Assembly: GCA_002482965.1 (NCBI GenBank) | Contig: DLGZ01000080.1 | Span: forward strand, 173,089 to 232,681 | DNA from: Verrucomicrobiaceae bacterium UBA7681 | GTDB taxonomy: Bacteria > Verrucomicrobiota > Verrucomicrobiia > Verrucomicrobiales > Verrucomicrobiaceae | Length of the DNA stretch: 59,593 nt | Direction of reading: 5' to 3' | Shown: in pieces, positions 32,171 to 40,965 of the stretch | Layout of the letters: the number at the start of each line of letters is the position of its first letter | Position numbering within the stretch: position 1 is the stretch's first letter | The notes under the pieces: generated by a model | Told to the model about the DNA's origin: nothing | What the model saw: the letters and a program-made list of their open reading frames with translations, nothing else | Database searches by the model: none | Translations under genes and position numbers: made by a program

Positions 32171-33448
32171 ATGAAAAACTTTCCCACCGTCTTTCAGCGC
32201 AATGTGTTATGGACTGCCATCACCGCCCTTTCGATCGCCTTCATTGGGTGGTTGGCCATCAGGCTGATCAGTCTGGCCACGGAAGTGATGGCCTTTCTAC
32301 AGCCCATTCTGGTGCCTTTCGCCGTGGCAGGTGTGCTGGCCTACCTGCTGGAGCCCGGGGTGGACTGGCTGGAGCGGCGTGGCCTGAACCGGCAGCGTTC
32401 CGTGCTGCTGGCGTTTGGACTGTTTACCCTGGCCATCGGCGGCCTGGGCTGGTGGATCGTGGTGAAGCTGGATGATCCCACCCGACATTTGGCGGATCGC
32501 GTGCCAGTATATTATGCGAAAGCGCAGAAGGCGGTTGTCGATTTCTCCGCGAAGTTGGAAAAGGACTACGACATCAAGTTGCTGCCGCACGTAGCGCCGC
32601 CGGCGGCTCCTTTGGTTATTCCTGGAACAGAGGTCTTAGCCCCGCTGGTCAAAGAAGGGGGCGACGTACCCGATGCCGACTTTCAGGCCCTGATGCGTGG
32701 TGATTGGGTGAAGACGACGCTGCCCAAAGTGCCGGGCATTGTCTGGAACTTCGTCAGGTCCAGTGTGGGCGGTTTCCTCGGTGTCTTCGGCTTTCTGCTC
32801 TCCTTCATCATTGTCCCGTTGTACCTCTATTATTTCCTGATCGAGAGCGCCAATATTCAGGAGCGCTGGTCGGACTACCTGCCGTTGAGGGCCTCCGCCT
32901 TCAAAGACGAGTTGGTGAGCTGCCTGAACGAGATCAACAGCTACCTCGTGGCCTTCTTTCGTGGCCAGCTTTTTGTCAGTGTGATCAATGGCATCGCCAC
33001 AGGCATCGGGCTGATGATCGTGGGGCTGGATTTTGGCCTGCTCATCGGTCTTGCGCTCTGCTTGGCGGGGATCATCCCGTATCTGGGCATTGTCCTGTGC
33101 TGGATCCCGGCGGTGATCATCGCCTCCGTGCAGGGAGGGAGCGCGTGGATTTCTGCGGACCCTTGGTGGGTCATGCCTCTGGCGGTGACCGGGGTCTTCG
33201 CCCTGGTGCAGCAGGTGGATGCCCTCTTCATCACCCCGCGAATCGTCGGTGAGGCCGTGGGACTGCACCCCATGACGGTGATCGTTTCCGTGTTTGTGTG
33301 GGGCTTGCTGCTGGGTGGTCTGCTCGGTGCCATCCTGGCGGTGCCTCTCACAGCCTCGGTCAAAGTTTTGTTCCAGCGCTACGTCTGGCATGCGCGCATC
33401 GCTCCGCAGACGATCGGTGGCTCCAGACGTGTAACGGCGGCGGCCTGA
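32171..33448 (+). CDS. AI-2E family transporter (PurR/PerM type)
   Basis: A 425-residue integral membrane protein with about eight hydrophobic helices: residues 13-33, 38-60, 73-95, 190-225, 255-300 (two), 305-345 and 375-415. The family pattern is GIIPYLGIVLCWIPAVIIA and, near the end, TPRIVGEAVGLHPMTVI with VFVWGLLLGGLLGAILAVPL. The long periplasmic or cytoplasmic insert between helices 3 and 4 (100-190) is variable. Members export autoinducer-2 or act as Na+/H+ antiporters; the substrate here is not determinable. Followed 19 bases later by crcB. Confidence 0.87.
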   Translation: MKNFPTVFQRNVLWTAITALSIAFIGWLAIRLISLATEVMAFLQPILVPFAVAGVLAYLLEPGVDWLERRGLNRQRSVLLAFGLFTLAIGGLGWWIVVKLDDPTRHLADRVPVYYAKAQKAVVDFSAKLEKDYDIKLLPHVAPPAAPLVIPGTEVLAPLVKEGGDVPDADFQALMRGDWVKTTLPKVPGIVWNFVRSSVGGFLGVFGFLLSFIIVPLYLYYFLIESANIQERWSDYLPLRASAFKDELVSCLNEINSYLVAFFRGQLFVSVINGIATGIGLMIVGLDFGLLIGLALCLAGIIPYLGIVLCWIPAVIIASVQGGSAWISADPWWVMPLAVTGVFALVQQVDALFITPRIVGEAVGLHPMTVIVSVFVWGLLLGGLLGAILAVPLTASVKVLFQRYVWHARIAPQTIGGSRRVTAAA

Positions 33449-33467
33449 TCTCCCATAGCAAGCGCGT

Positions 33468-33845
33468 ATGAAAAATCTACTGCTAGTCTTTCTAGGGGGC
33501 GGCTTCGGTTCCGTGCTGAGATATGGTACCTTGCTCGGCATGGCGCGTCTGCTGCCCAAGGCCGTCTTTCCATGGGGCGTGCTCACAGCAAACATCCTCG
33601 GCAGTTTCATCCTGGGCTTCCTATTCGCCCTGCCTGCCATGAAGGATAAAGGCAGCGGGCCATGGTTGTTCGCTGCCACGGGGGTGCTGGGCGGCTACAC
33701 GACTTTTTCCACGCTGGCGAATGACTCGTGGCTGCTGCTGCTGAATCAGCATTCCTGGCTCGCACTGCTCAATGCGATTGGCAGCGTCCTGCTGGGTATG
33801 ACCGCCGCAGCCATCGGCTGGTGGGCGGGTAGCAAGGTGGCGTGA
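33468..33845 (+). CDS. crcB: Fluoride ion channel CrcB/Fluc
   Basis: A 125-residue four-helix membrane protein that forms dual-topology dimers exporting fluoride. The start GGGFGSVLRYG, the GVLTANILGSFILGF segment (pore Asn) and GVLGGYTTFSTLANDS are the family hallmarks, including the conserved Gly-Phe-Ser-Thr run. It follows the AI-2E gene closely, so no room remains for a fluoride riboswitch upstream. It is convergent with khpA, 7 bases away. Confidence 0.92.
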   Translation: MKNLLLVFLGGGFGSVLRYGTLLGMARLLPKAVFPWGVLTANILGSFILGFLFALPAMKDKGSGPWLFAATGVLGGYTTFSTLANDSWLLLLNQHSWLALLNAIGSVLLGMTAAAIGWWAGSKVA

Positions 33846-33852
33846 GATTAGC

Positions 33853-34155
33853 TCACGCTTCGTCTTGCGGTGCCGCTATGGCAGCTTCCGCATCCTCTTC
33901 TTGTGAGGACCCCACTTTGAGGGAAATTTTGATCCCGTGCTTGGCGGCCGCTGTATTGAGCAGGGAGCGGATCGCACTAATGGTCATGCCATTTTTACCA
34001 ATGACATGGCGCACATCTTCCGGCGCTAGCTGTACACGATAAGCGATGGCACCATTGATATTGGTGCCGATCGCAATGGTCGCCTGCTGCGGGTGGTCGA
34101 TCAGATTCGCCACCACATAGGATAGGAACTCGCGGAGGGCTTCCGGCGCGTCCAT
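33853..34155 (-). CDS. khpA: KH-domain RNA-binding protein KhpA
   Basis: A 100-residue KH-domain protein, with GKNGMT as the GxxG loop in DVRHVIGKNGMTISAIRSLL. It heads a small RNA-binding family that pairs with KhpB/Jag. The last 20 residues are acidic. It lies 6 bases after rpsP, the conserved rpsP-khpA order; rimM and trmD, which usually follow, are not here. Confidence 0.93.
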   Translation of the reverse strand: MDAPEALREFLSYVVANLIDHPQQATIAIGTNINGAIAYRVQLAPEDVRHVIGKNGMTISAIRSLLNTAAAKHGIKISLKVGSSQEEDAEAAIAAPQDEA

Positions 34156-34161
34156 GGCAGC

Positions 34162-34413
34162 TTATGCCGCTACTACGGCTGCGGCGTGCTTGATGAGGCT
34201 CTTCACGGTGTCAGATGGCTTGGCTCCTTGGGAGATCCATGCATTGACGCGATCGAGTTTCACGGTTGCACCTTTGACGCCCTTTTGAGGATCGTAGGTA
34301 CCGAGGATTTCGAGGAAACGGCCTTCTTTTGGAAAGCGTTGGTCAGCCGCGACGATACGGAAGACTGGACGGCCTTTTTGGCCTTCTTGACGGAGACGGA
34401 TGACAACTGCCAT
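34162..34413 (-). CDS. rpsP: 30S ribosomal protein S16
   Basis: An 83-residue ribosomal protein with the S16 N-terminus (AVVIRLRQEGQKGRPVFRIV), DQRFPKEGRFLEILGTYDPQ and a C-terminal helix (PSDTVKSLIKHA). It packs in the body of the small subunit near h15-h17. First gene of the rpsP-khpA pair. The 98-bp space to the upstream DUF1501 stop probably holds its promoter, although no clear boxes are seen. Confidence 0.97.
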   Translation of the reverse strand: MAVVIRLRQEGQKGRPVFRIVAADQRFPKEGRFLEILGTYDPQKGVKGATVKLDRVNAWISQGAKPSDTVKSLIKHAAAVVAA

Positions 34414-34511
34414 GATACGGGTACGGGAATGGGGTCAGGTTTTGGGGAGGCGCACGGTGGAGACTTTGAGAAGGAAATCAAACTCTTTTTCCCCCTCATT
34501 CTCAGGTGGGG

Positions 34512-35963
34512 TCATGCCAGCACGTCTTTGAGCACATGCCCATGGACGTCCGTCAGCCTCCGTTCGATGCCATTATTGTAGTAGCTCAGACGCTCGTGGT
34601 CGATGCCCAGCAGGTGCAAAATCGTGGCATGCAGGTCGTAAATGGTGCTCACTTGCTCGGCCGCTTTGTAGCCAAATTCGTCCGTCGCTCCATAGCTGAA
34701 GGCCTTTTTCACCCCGGCACCCGCCAGCCAGACCGTGAAGCCCTTCGGATTGTGGTCACGCCCATTCGCCCCCTTTTGGAAGGTCGGCATGCGCCCAAAT
34801 TCCGTCACAAAGGCTACCAGCGTGTCTTGCAGCAAGCCCCGGGCTTTCAGATCCTTCAGCAGTCCAGCCACCGGCTGGTCGAGGATCGGCCCGTGCACCG
34901 AGTACTGCTTCTCGATCGTCTTGTGCCCGTCCCAGTTGCCCACGCCCTCGCCCATGGCGTAGGAGCCGTTGAAGAGCTGCACAAAACGCACGCCGCGCTC
35001 GATCAAGCGCCGTGCCAGCAGGCAGTTCTTCGCAAACCCGGCCTTTGTCTCATTGCTGTCGTTCACGCCGTAGAGATCCAGCGTCGCTTTGCTCTCGTCC
35101 GCCATGTTGCCTACTTCGGAAGCGGCGATCTGCATCCGCGCCGCCAGTTCATAGGACGAAATCCTCGCTGCCAGATCGCTGTCCGCCGGATGCTCCTGCG
35201 CCTGTCGCTGATTGAGCAGATTCACAAAAGCACGCGTGTCTCGGTCTGCCGCCGCACTCACATTGGCGGGACGGATCAAATTCGGGATCGGCTTGCTCGC
35301 GTTGAATGCCGTGCCCTGAAATGCCGCCGGGAGGAACGCCGAATTCCAGTGCCGTGGGCCGATCTGCGGCACACCCCGCGGATCGGGGATCGCAACAAAG
35401 GCTGGCATGTCGTCACACTCCGAGCCCAGTGCATACGTCACCCAGGAACCGATGCCCGGGAAGCCGTCCAGAATGAAGCCCGTGCTCATCTGATTCTCCG
35501 CCGGGCCATGCGTGTTCGACTTCGCCGTCATCGAATGGATGAAGCACATGTCATCCGCGAATTCGGCGATGTTTGGCAGCAGGTCACTGATCATCTTGCC
35601 GCTTTGCCCGCGCGGCTTGAACTCCCACAACGGCTTCACCAGATTCCCCTGCGCCCCTTGGAAGGTGATCAAATCCGCCGCGCCCGGCAGCGGCATGCCG
35701 TGCCGCTTCACCAGCTCCGGCTTGTAATCAAACGTATCCACATGGCTCATCGCCCCCGAGCAGAAAACGACGATCACGTTCTTCGCACGCGGCTCAAAAT
35801 GCGGTGGTCGTGGCGCGTAAGGATGCGCCGGATCAATGCGCGGCCGAATGGGGTCATTCGCCAGCAGACCCTTCTGCGCCAGCAGCGATGTCAAAGCGAT
35901 GCTGCCCAATCCGCTGACGCCTTGATTGAGAAAGTTCCGACGGGAAAGAAGATGGTTTTGCAT
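34512..35963 (-). CDS. DUF1501 Tat-exported protein (sulfatase-like fold)
   Basis: A 483-residue protein of the DUF1501 family, which has an alkaline-phosphatase/sulfatase-type core. A twin-arginine signal is clear (SRRNFLNQGVSGLGSIALTS). Family segments are VIVVFCSGAMSHVDTFD, MSTGFILDGFPGIGSWVTY and, late, FVTEFGRMPT with NGRDHNPKGFTVWLAGAG, the metal-binding Asp/His region. DUF1501 proteins are regularly encoded just after DUF1553 proteins and are presumed partners in degradation of sulfated or complex polysaccharides. The start is 7 bases after the stop of that gene, so they are one transcript. Confidence 0.93.
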   Translation of the reverse strand: MQNHLLSRRNFLNQGVSGLGSIALTSLLAQKGLLANDPIRPRIDPAHPYAPRPPHFEPRAKNVIVVFCSGAMSHVDTFDYKPELVKRHGMPLPGAADLITFQGAQGNLVKPLWEFKPRGQSGKMISDLLPNIAEFADDMCFIHSMTAKSNTHGPAENQMSTGFILDGFPGIGSWVTYALGSECDDMPAFVAIPDPRGVPQIGPRHWNSAFLPAAFQGTAFNASKPIPNLIRPANVSAAADRDTRAFVNLLNQRQAQEHPADSDLAARISSYELAARMQIAASEVGNMADESKATLDLYGVNDSNETKAGFAKNCLLARRLIERGVRFVQLFNGSYAMGEGVGNWDGHKTIEKQYSVHGPILDQPVAGLLKDLKARGLLQDTLVAFVTEFGRMPTFQKGANGRDHNPKGFTVWLAGAGVKKAFSYGATDEFGYKAAEQVSTIYDLHATILHLLGIDHERLSYYNNGIERRLTDVHGHVLKDVLA

Positions 35964-35970
35964 AAAAGAA

Positions 35971-38900
35971 TCAATACAGGGTCATGAACTCGCTCGTGTT
36001 GAACAGCGCCCGGCAGAACATCGCCAGCCCGTGCTGTGAAATGAGCCGCGTGGACGCAGCCAACTCGTCCGCATTCGGATCGCGCTGGTAGGCCAGTTGA
36101 AACGCCCGCTTTACCTGCGCTGCAGCCGTCATGCCTGCCTCTTTCTCAAGCCGTGCCGCCAGCAGCGCGCTCTGCTGCATGGCAAAGGTGCTGTTCAGGA
36201 AATTCAGCGCCTGCAACGGCGTGGTGCTTGAGGTGCGGCGCGGGGCGATCTGCCCCGCATCCGGCACGTCAAACGCACCAAATGTGTCATCAAGCTGCAC
36301 GCGTGGTTTGCTCTGATACACCATGCGCCGGAAGGTGTCGGGACCAAACTCCTGCTTCGACTGATACACCTTCACGTAGTTGTCATTCGCTACAAACAGA
36401 TCAAAGCCCGGTCCGCTCATCGTCAGATCAAGCACGCCGCTCACAGCGAGGATCGTGTCGCGCAAAGGCTCCGCTTCGAGACGGCGCGCGGGGAATCGCC
36501 ACAGGAGCCTAGCGCCCGAATCCGCCAGCATGCTGGCATCATTGGCATCGCTCGACTGCCGGTAGGCTGCTGAGTTCATGATCAGCCGATGCATCTCCTT
36601 CATGCTCCAGCCATGCTGCATGAACTGGGCTGCTAGCCAGTCCAGCAGTTCGGGGTGTGAGGGCTTGCCGCCATTGAAGCCGAGATCGCTCGGCGTATCG
36701 ACGATGCCCGTGCCGAAATGATAATGCCATAGCCGGTTCACCATCACCCGTGCCGTGAGTGGATTCTTCGGATCAGTCAGCCACTTCGCCAATGCCATGC
36801 GCCGCTCGGCTTCCGGGGTGTCCTTCGGCAGGTCCAGCTTCGCGCCAAATTGAGCCAGCGCCCCCGGAGCAATTTCCTCCTGCGGCGTTAGCGGATCACC
36901 GCGTTGCAGGCGGAAGGTCGGTCCCGGCTGCTCGAACCTGCCAAGATAGGCCATTGGGAAACTCGTCAGTTCCGTCAGTTTGCGTTGCAGCACGGCACGG
37001 CGCTCGCTGTGCTGCTTCACATCAGCGGCATTGTCAGCCAAGACACCGCTTAGAGTCGGAATATCGCGAATACGGTCCCGATACTCCACGCCAAGCCGAT
37101 CAGCCGATGACGCAACCGCCTGCCACTCCTTTCCATTGAGCGAAGTCTCGATCACATAATCCGTGGCGAGACGATCTTCGTGCACCTTCCCCTTTTTCTC
37201 ACCGCGATCCCGGCTCCACACCACGCTGCTGATGCTTTCTTCACGTGGAAACTCAATCTGCAGCCAGCCCTTGCCTGCATTCTTCGAAATCCAGCTCTTC
37301 GCATTGCCATACAGTCCATCGTTCGCATGCGCGATCTGATGAATGGGATTCGTGCCATCACTGTACACATCCGAAGCAGTCACCTTCGCGCCGTTCTTTG
37401 TTAGCGCTACATTGCGTGGCTGCTTCCCGCTCGAAAACACCTCCAGCTCATCGATGCATGGCTGCCCGCCAATCGTCGCATGGATCGTGAAACGGACAAA
37501 CCTGGCCTTCACCGCGTCAAAGCTCTCGCGGTTCGCCAGATGCGTCACCGGCGCGCGCAGATGCGGTTGTGACGACGGTTGAGTGCCATCCGCCTCTTCA
37601 AACAGCACCGCATCCGCAACAGTGGGCCCGCCGAGTTTGCCGCTGCGCAGGATAAGGATGGAATCCTTCGTCAGCACATACGTTCCGGCATACTTGAAAC
37701 CGCTCCAGCGCTTCTGACCGGGAATCGCACCGCTGCCGTCGGCAAACTTGCTTTGATCCACGCTGGCGATCTCTTGCTGGTCATTCTTCGTGTTCGCATC
37801 GCCATCCAGATCGAGGATGTAGCGCGCATCCTTCGCATGCGTGGTCCATGCCGCCCATGACAGCCACACGCGCTGCTTGCCCGCCACACGCGGATTCCAC
37901 GAAAAGAAATCTTGCGCCGCCGCATCTTTCTCCGCCTTCCAGTAGCGGTAGCTTTCGCCGAGATTGGGCAGGCGCGTCGCATCTCCCGGATCTGCTGCTT
38001 GGCCTAGTTCTGTGCCCGGAGAATATTCGATCGGTTTGCCACTCGTAGGCTGCTCGATTTGCACGCAACCAATCGCATCCGGCTTCGTCGGCGGAGGCAG
38101 ATCATCATCCACCAGCACACGCCGGGTCAGTTGCGCGCGCGGTTGGAAACGCGCGAGCGCCGCATCCACCACCGCGATCTCCGCCCGCACGCTATCTGAC
38201 TGCTTCAGCCGTTCTTCAGCATCAGCCGGACGCAGCTCACGCTCCGCATGCTGCACCCCTTCAAAGATGGCCCGCACACGATAATAGTCGGTCTGCAAAA
38301 TGGGATCGAACTTGTGGTCATGGCAGCGCGCGCAGCCAATCGTGAGCCCAAGGAAAGTGCTGCCCGTGGTGCTGACGAGATCATGCATTTCATCCGCACG
38401 TTGATTCGCCCGCAGCACAGGGTCCTGGCCCTTCACCTGATCCCAGGAACCGGCCACGAGAAAGCCAGTGCCCGCATCGGCACCGAGTTGGTCGCCGGCG
38501 ATTTGCTCACGCACAAACTGGTCATACGGCTTGTCCTCATTGAAAGCACGAATGACGTAGTCGCGATACGGCCACGCATTGGGGCGCACGCGGTTCATTT
38601 CAAATCCATGACTTTCGGCAAAGCGCACCACATCCAGCCAGTGCCGCGCCCAGCGTTCTCCGTAACGCGGTGAAGCCAGCAGACGGTCGATCAATCCTTT
38701 GACCGCCGCTGTTTGATCCTGGCTGAACTCCTTTTCAAAAGCCGCCGCTTCTTCCGGCGGCGGCGGCAGTCCGGTCAGATCAAAGCTGGCGCGTCTGATG
38801 AACGTGTGGGCATCCGCCGACGGATTCATCGTGAGGTTTTTCTCCTTCAGCTTTTCAGCCACGAACGCGTCGATGGAGCTGAGCTTCGTTGCCTTCAGCG

Positions 38901-39315
38901 GCAGCAATGACCAGTGCGTGACATCCCCCTTGGATTTTTCCCTGAGCACGATTTCCTGAGGCCACGCCGCACCCATGTCGATCCAGCGTTTGATCAGGTC
39001 GGTTTCAGCCGTGGAGAGAGCGGGCTTCTTCTTCGGCATCTCCGCCTTTTCGCCTGCGGATTCCGGTACGATCATCGTGTAAAGTGATGACTCGGCTGCA
39101 TTGCCTGGAATCAGGGCCGGGCCGTCGTCACCCCCTTTGAGCACATCGGCCAGCGTTCCCATGTTCAGGCCGCCTTTGGTTGTCACGTCGTTGTGGCATT
39201 CGACGCAGTTCTTCACCAGAATCGGTGCCACCTGCTCATGAAACAGCTTGGCGGCATCAGGCTCGACGGCGAGGGCGCTAGAGCAGAACAAAAATAAGTA
39301 GGGAAGTGATTTCAT
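35971..39315 (-). CDS. DUF1549/DUF1553 cytochrome-like protein with discoidin domain
   Basis: A 1114-residue exported protein. Signal peptide (SLPYLFLFCSSALA), PSCyt1 with heme motif CVECH (residues 37-41), DUF1549/PSCyt2 (about 160-370; GCARCHDHKFDP), an inserted F5/8 type C (discoidin) galactose-binding-like domain (about 640-770; NVALTKNGAKVTASDVYSDG, ISSVVWSRDRGE), and DUF1553/PSD1 (about 850-1090; LTARVMVNRLWHYHFGTG). The discoidin insert suggests carbohydrate targeting. Its ATG overlaps the gntR stop region by four bases (39312-39315), so the two are coupled. Confidence 0.93.
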   Translation of the reverse strand: MKSLPYLFLFCSSALAVEPDAAKLFHEQVAPILVKNCVECHNDVTTKGGLNMGTLADVLKGGDDGPALIPGNAAESSLYTMIVPESAGEKAEMPKKKPALSTAETDLIKRWIDMGAAWPQEIVLREKSKGDVTHWSLLPLKATKLSSIDAFVAEKLKEKNLTMNPSADAHTFIRRASFDLTGLPPPPEEAAAFEKEFSQDQTAAVKGLIDRLLASPRYGERWARHWLDVVRFAESHGFEMNRVRPNAWPYRDYVIRAFNEDKPYDQFVREQIAGDQLGADAGTGFLVAGSWDQVKGQDPVLRANQRADEMHDLVSTTGSTFLGLTIGCARCHDHKFDPILQTDYYRVRAIFEGVQHAERELRPADAEERLKQSDSVRAEIAVVDAALARFQPRAQLTRRVLVDDDLPPPTKPDAIGCVQIEQPTSGKPIEYSPGTELGQAADPGDATRLPNLGESYRYWKAEKDAAAQDFFSWNPRVAGKQRVWLSWAAWTTHAKDARYILDLDGDANTKNDQQEIASVDQSKFADGSGAIPGQKRWSGFKYAGTYVLTKDSILILRSGKLGGPTVADAVLFEEADGTQPSSQPHLRAPVTHLANRESFDAVKARFVRFTIHATIGGQPCIDELEVFSSGKQPRNVALTKNGAKVTASDVYSDGTNPIHQIAHANDGLYGNAKSWISKNAGKGWLQIEFPREESISSVVWSRDRGEKKGKVHEDRLATDYVIETSLNGKEWQAVASSADRLGVEYRDRIRDIPTLSGVLADNAADVKQHSERRAVLQRKLTELTSFPMAYLGRFEQPGPTFRLQRGDPLTPQEEIAPGALAQFGAKLDLPKDTPEAERRMALAKWLTDPKNPLTARVMVNRLWHYHFGTGIVDTPSDLGFNGGKPSHPELLDWLAAQFMQHGWSMKEMHRLIMNSAAYRQSSDANDASMLADSGARLLWRFPARRLEAEPLRDTILAVSGVLDLTMSGPGFDLFVANDNYVKVYQSKQEFGPDTFRRMVYQSKPRVQLDDTFGAFDVPDAGQIAPRRTSSTTPLQALNFLNSTFAMQQSALLAARLEKEAGMTAAAQVKRAFQLAYQRDPNADELAASTRLISQHGLAMFCRALFNTSEFMTLY

Positions 39316-40016
39316 GCGGCTTTCTTGGCTTTCGGCAGGGCCAGATCAGTTTCGGCGGTAATCAAATGTTCACGCATCGCTTTGGCGGCGGCTGCGGGGT
39401 CTCGTTTCTCAATGGCGTTCAGCACCGCAGCATGTTGCCGCACCGCATTATCAGTCGAGGTGCGGCTGTAACCATGCTGGAGGCTCGTCTGAATCAGTTC
39501 GGAAAGCGAATGCAGCAGCAGGTTGGCAATCTGATTCCCCGAAGCCGCCGCCAGTTCGCGATGGAACGCCATGTCTGCCTCCACCGCAGTCTCAAAATCC
39601 TGCGTCTCCGCCAGTTCCTGCAAAGCCGCACGCAGCCTGCGAATCTGCACCTTCGTGGCGTTCTCGGCGGCGAGTCGCGCATTTTCCGGCTCCAGCATGA
39701 ACCGCACCTGAATGAGCTGCCGCAGCCGCTCCTTGTCATCGGGAATCAGCAACGCCAGCGAGCCGTTCAGCGGCTTGTGCAGCTTGTCCACCACCTTTGT
39801 GCCGACGCCGTGCTTCACCTCCAGCAAGCCCTGCAGTTCCAGCCGCTTCGTCGCTTCACGTATCACTGGCCGGCTCACGCCGAGTTTGAGCGCCAGATCA
39901 CGCTCCGGCGGCAGCCAGCCATTGCCGTCACTGGTCTCGTCACGGATTTCGGCGGCAATGCGTGCACACACCTCCTCGACGAGGCTGCGCTGGGGTTTGA
40001 TGGATGAAAAAGTCAT
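39312..40016 (-). CDS. GntR-family (FadR/FCD) transcriptional regulator
   Basis: A 234-residue regulator. The N-terminal winged helix carries LPPERDLALKLGVSRPVIREA and a following LQGLLEVKHGVGTKV. The C-terminal FCD domain (residues 95-225) has the Asp/His pattern typical of metal- and small-acid-binding regulators (EADMAFHRELAAASGN and the late QHAAVLNAIEKRD). FCD regulators often sense sugar acids, matching the SDR upstream. A palindrome sits directly before its ATG, implying autoregulation. Confidence 0.9.
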   Translation of the reverse strand: MTFSSIKPQRSLVEEVCARIAAEIRDETSDGNGWLPPERDLALKLGVSRPVIREATKRLELQGLLEVKHGVGTKVVDKLHKPLNGSLALLIPDDKERLRQLIQVRFMLEPENARLAAENATKVQIRRLRAALQELAETQDFETAVEADMAFHRELAAASGNQIANLLLHSLSELIQTSLQHGYSRTSTDNAVRQHAAVLNAIEKRDPAAAAKAMREHLITAETDLALPKAKKAA

Positions 40017-40036
40017 GTGGTTAGAGGTCTTACCAC
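40017..40036. promoter_or_regulatory. Putative operator of the FadR-type regulator, site 1
   Basis: GTGGT-N10-ACCAC forms perfect 5-bp arms and abuts the gntR start. Read on the minus strand it contains GTGGTAAGACC, close to the FadR-type consensus TNGTNNNACNA. Confidence 0.5.
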
Positions 40037-40085
40037 TGGCCTAAACGCCCCTCACTCTGCGATTCTATCGCGTGGGATTCAAACC

Positions 40086-40862
40086 TTAGATCGTCTGCGA
40101 CGAATACCCGCCATCCACGACCATCTCATGGCCGGTGATGAATGAGCTGCCTTCACCCGCGAGCAGCAAAGCGGCGGCGACGAGTTCCTTGGCTTCGCCA
40201 AAGCGGTTCATCGGCGTGTGCCCCATGATCTTGGCAACACGGTCGGGGGTAAGCACTTTCTTGTTCTGCTCGGCAGGGAAGAATCCGGGCACGAGCGTAT
40301 TCACTCGGATGCCAAGCGGTGCCCACTCACGGGCGAGGTTCTTGCTAAGATTGTGCACCGCGCCTTTGGACATGGAGTAGGTGAACACGCGGCTCAACGG
40401 CAGCAGTCCGGACATGGAACCGAGATTGATGATGGAGGCCGGGATTTTCTGATCCACGAAGTATTTGCCAAACACCTGGCAAGCCAGGAACACGCCCTTC
40501 GTGTTGATGTTCATGATCCGGTCGTATTCGTCCTCAGGGATGTCGAGAAACGGGGTCGCGGAGTTAACGCCCGCGCCATTGACGAGAATCTGGCAGCCAC
40601 CTGATCGCTCCTGCACCTGATCGAGCAGGATTTGCAGGTCGGCTTTGCGGCTGGCGTCAGCGGAAACGAAATAAGCCTGTCCGCCTGCGGCTTGAATGGT
40701 CTCCAGACGCTTGTCGGCCTTCGTCTGATCCCTCCCGACGAGCACGACCTCCGCACCCGCAGATGCATAGCCTTCGGCGATAGCGCCGCAGAGTTCGCCG
40801 GTGCCGCCGATCACGACAGCGGTTTTGCCTTGAAGAGAGAAGAGTTCGAAAATGGAGGACAT
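40086..40862 (-). CDS. SDR-family oxidoreductase (possible D-mannonate/fructuronate-type)
   Basis: A 258-residue classical short-chain dehydrogenase: Rossmann motif GGTGELCG (TGxxxGxG variant), NGAG, Ser in NLGSMSGL, YSMSK catalytic Tyr-Lys, and PGFFPAEQNK after the active site. Close spacing to an FCD regulator and the start FSLQGKTAVVIGGTG resemble SDR mannonate oxidoreductases in sugar-acid pathways, but the substrate is not proven. First gene of the minus-strand operon; 69 bases separate it from gntR. Confidence 0.85.
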   Translation of the reverse strand: MSSIFELFSLQGKTAVVIGGTGELCGAIAEGYASAGAEVVLVGRDQTKADKRLETIQAAGGQAYFVSADASRKADLQILLDQVQERSGGCQILVNGAGVNSATPFLDIPEDEYDRIMNINTKGVFLACQVFGKYFVDQKIPASIINLGSMSGLLPLSRVFTYSMSKGAVHNLSKNLAREWAPLGIRVNTLVPGFFPAEQNKKVLTPDRVAKIMGHTPMNRFGEAKELVAAALLLAGEGSSFITGHEMVVDGGYSSQTI

Positions 40863-40910
40863 GGTGAGGAGGGCATCTATGGCGTGTCATCCCGCCGCCG
40901 CAAGCAGGCT

Positions 40911-40920
40911 GTCTCACCAC
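40911..40920. promoter_or_regulatory. Putative operator of the FadR-type regulator, site 2
   Basis: GTCTCACCAC (minus GTGGTGAGAC) matches site 1 GTCTTACCAC at 9 of 10 positions. It lies about 50 bases upstream of the SDR start, in the divergent space before the gene at 40966. Confidence 0.4.
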
Positions 40921-40965
40921 TTTCGTCATCTTGACACCTTGCCCGGGGTGCTCTCCCGTACCTGC

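Noticed and set aside
33449..33467. Fluoride riboswitch before crcB
   Set aside because: Only 19 bases separate crcB from the previous gene, too few for the aptamer, and no riboswitch core is seen.
34506..35987. Open frame of 493 codons on the plus strand opposite the DUF1501 gene
   Set aside because: Antisense to a well-supported Tat-exported protein; the product is Arg/His-rich with no recognisable motif.
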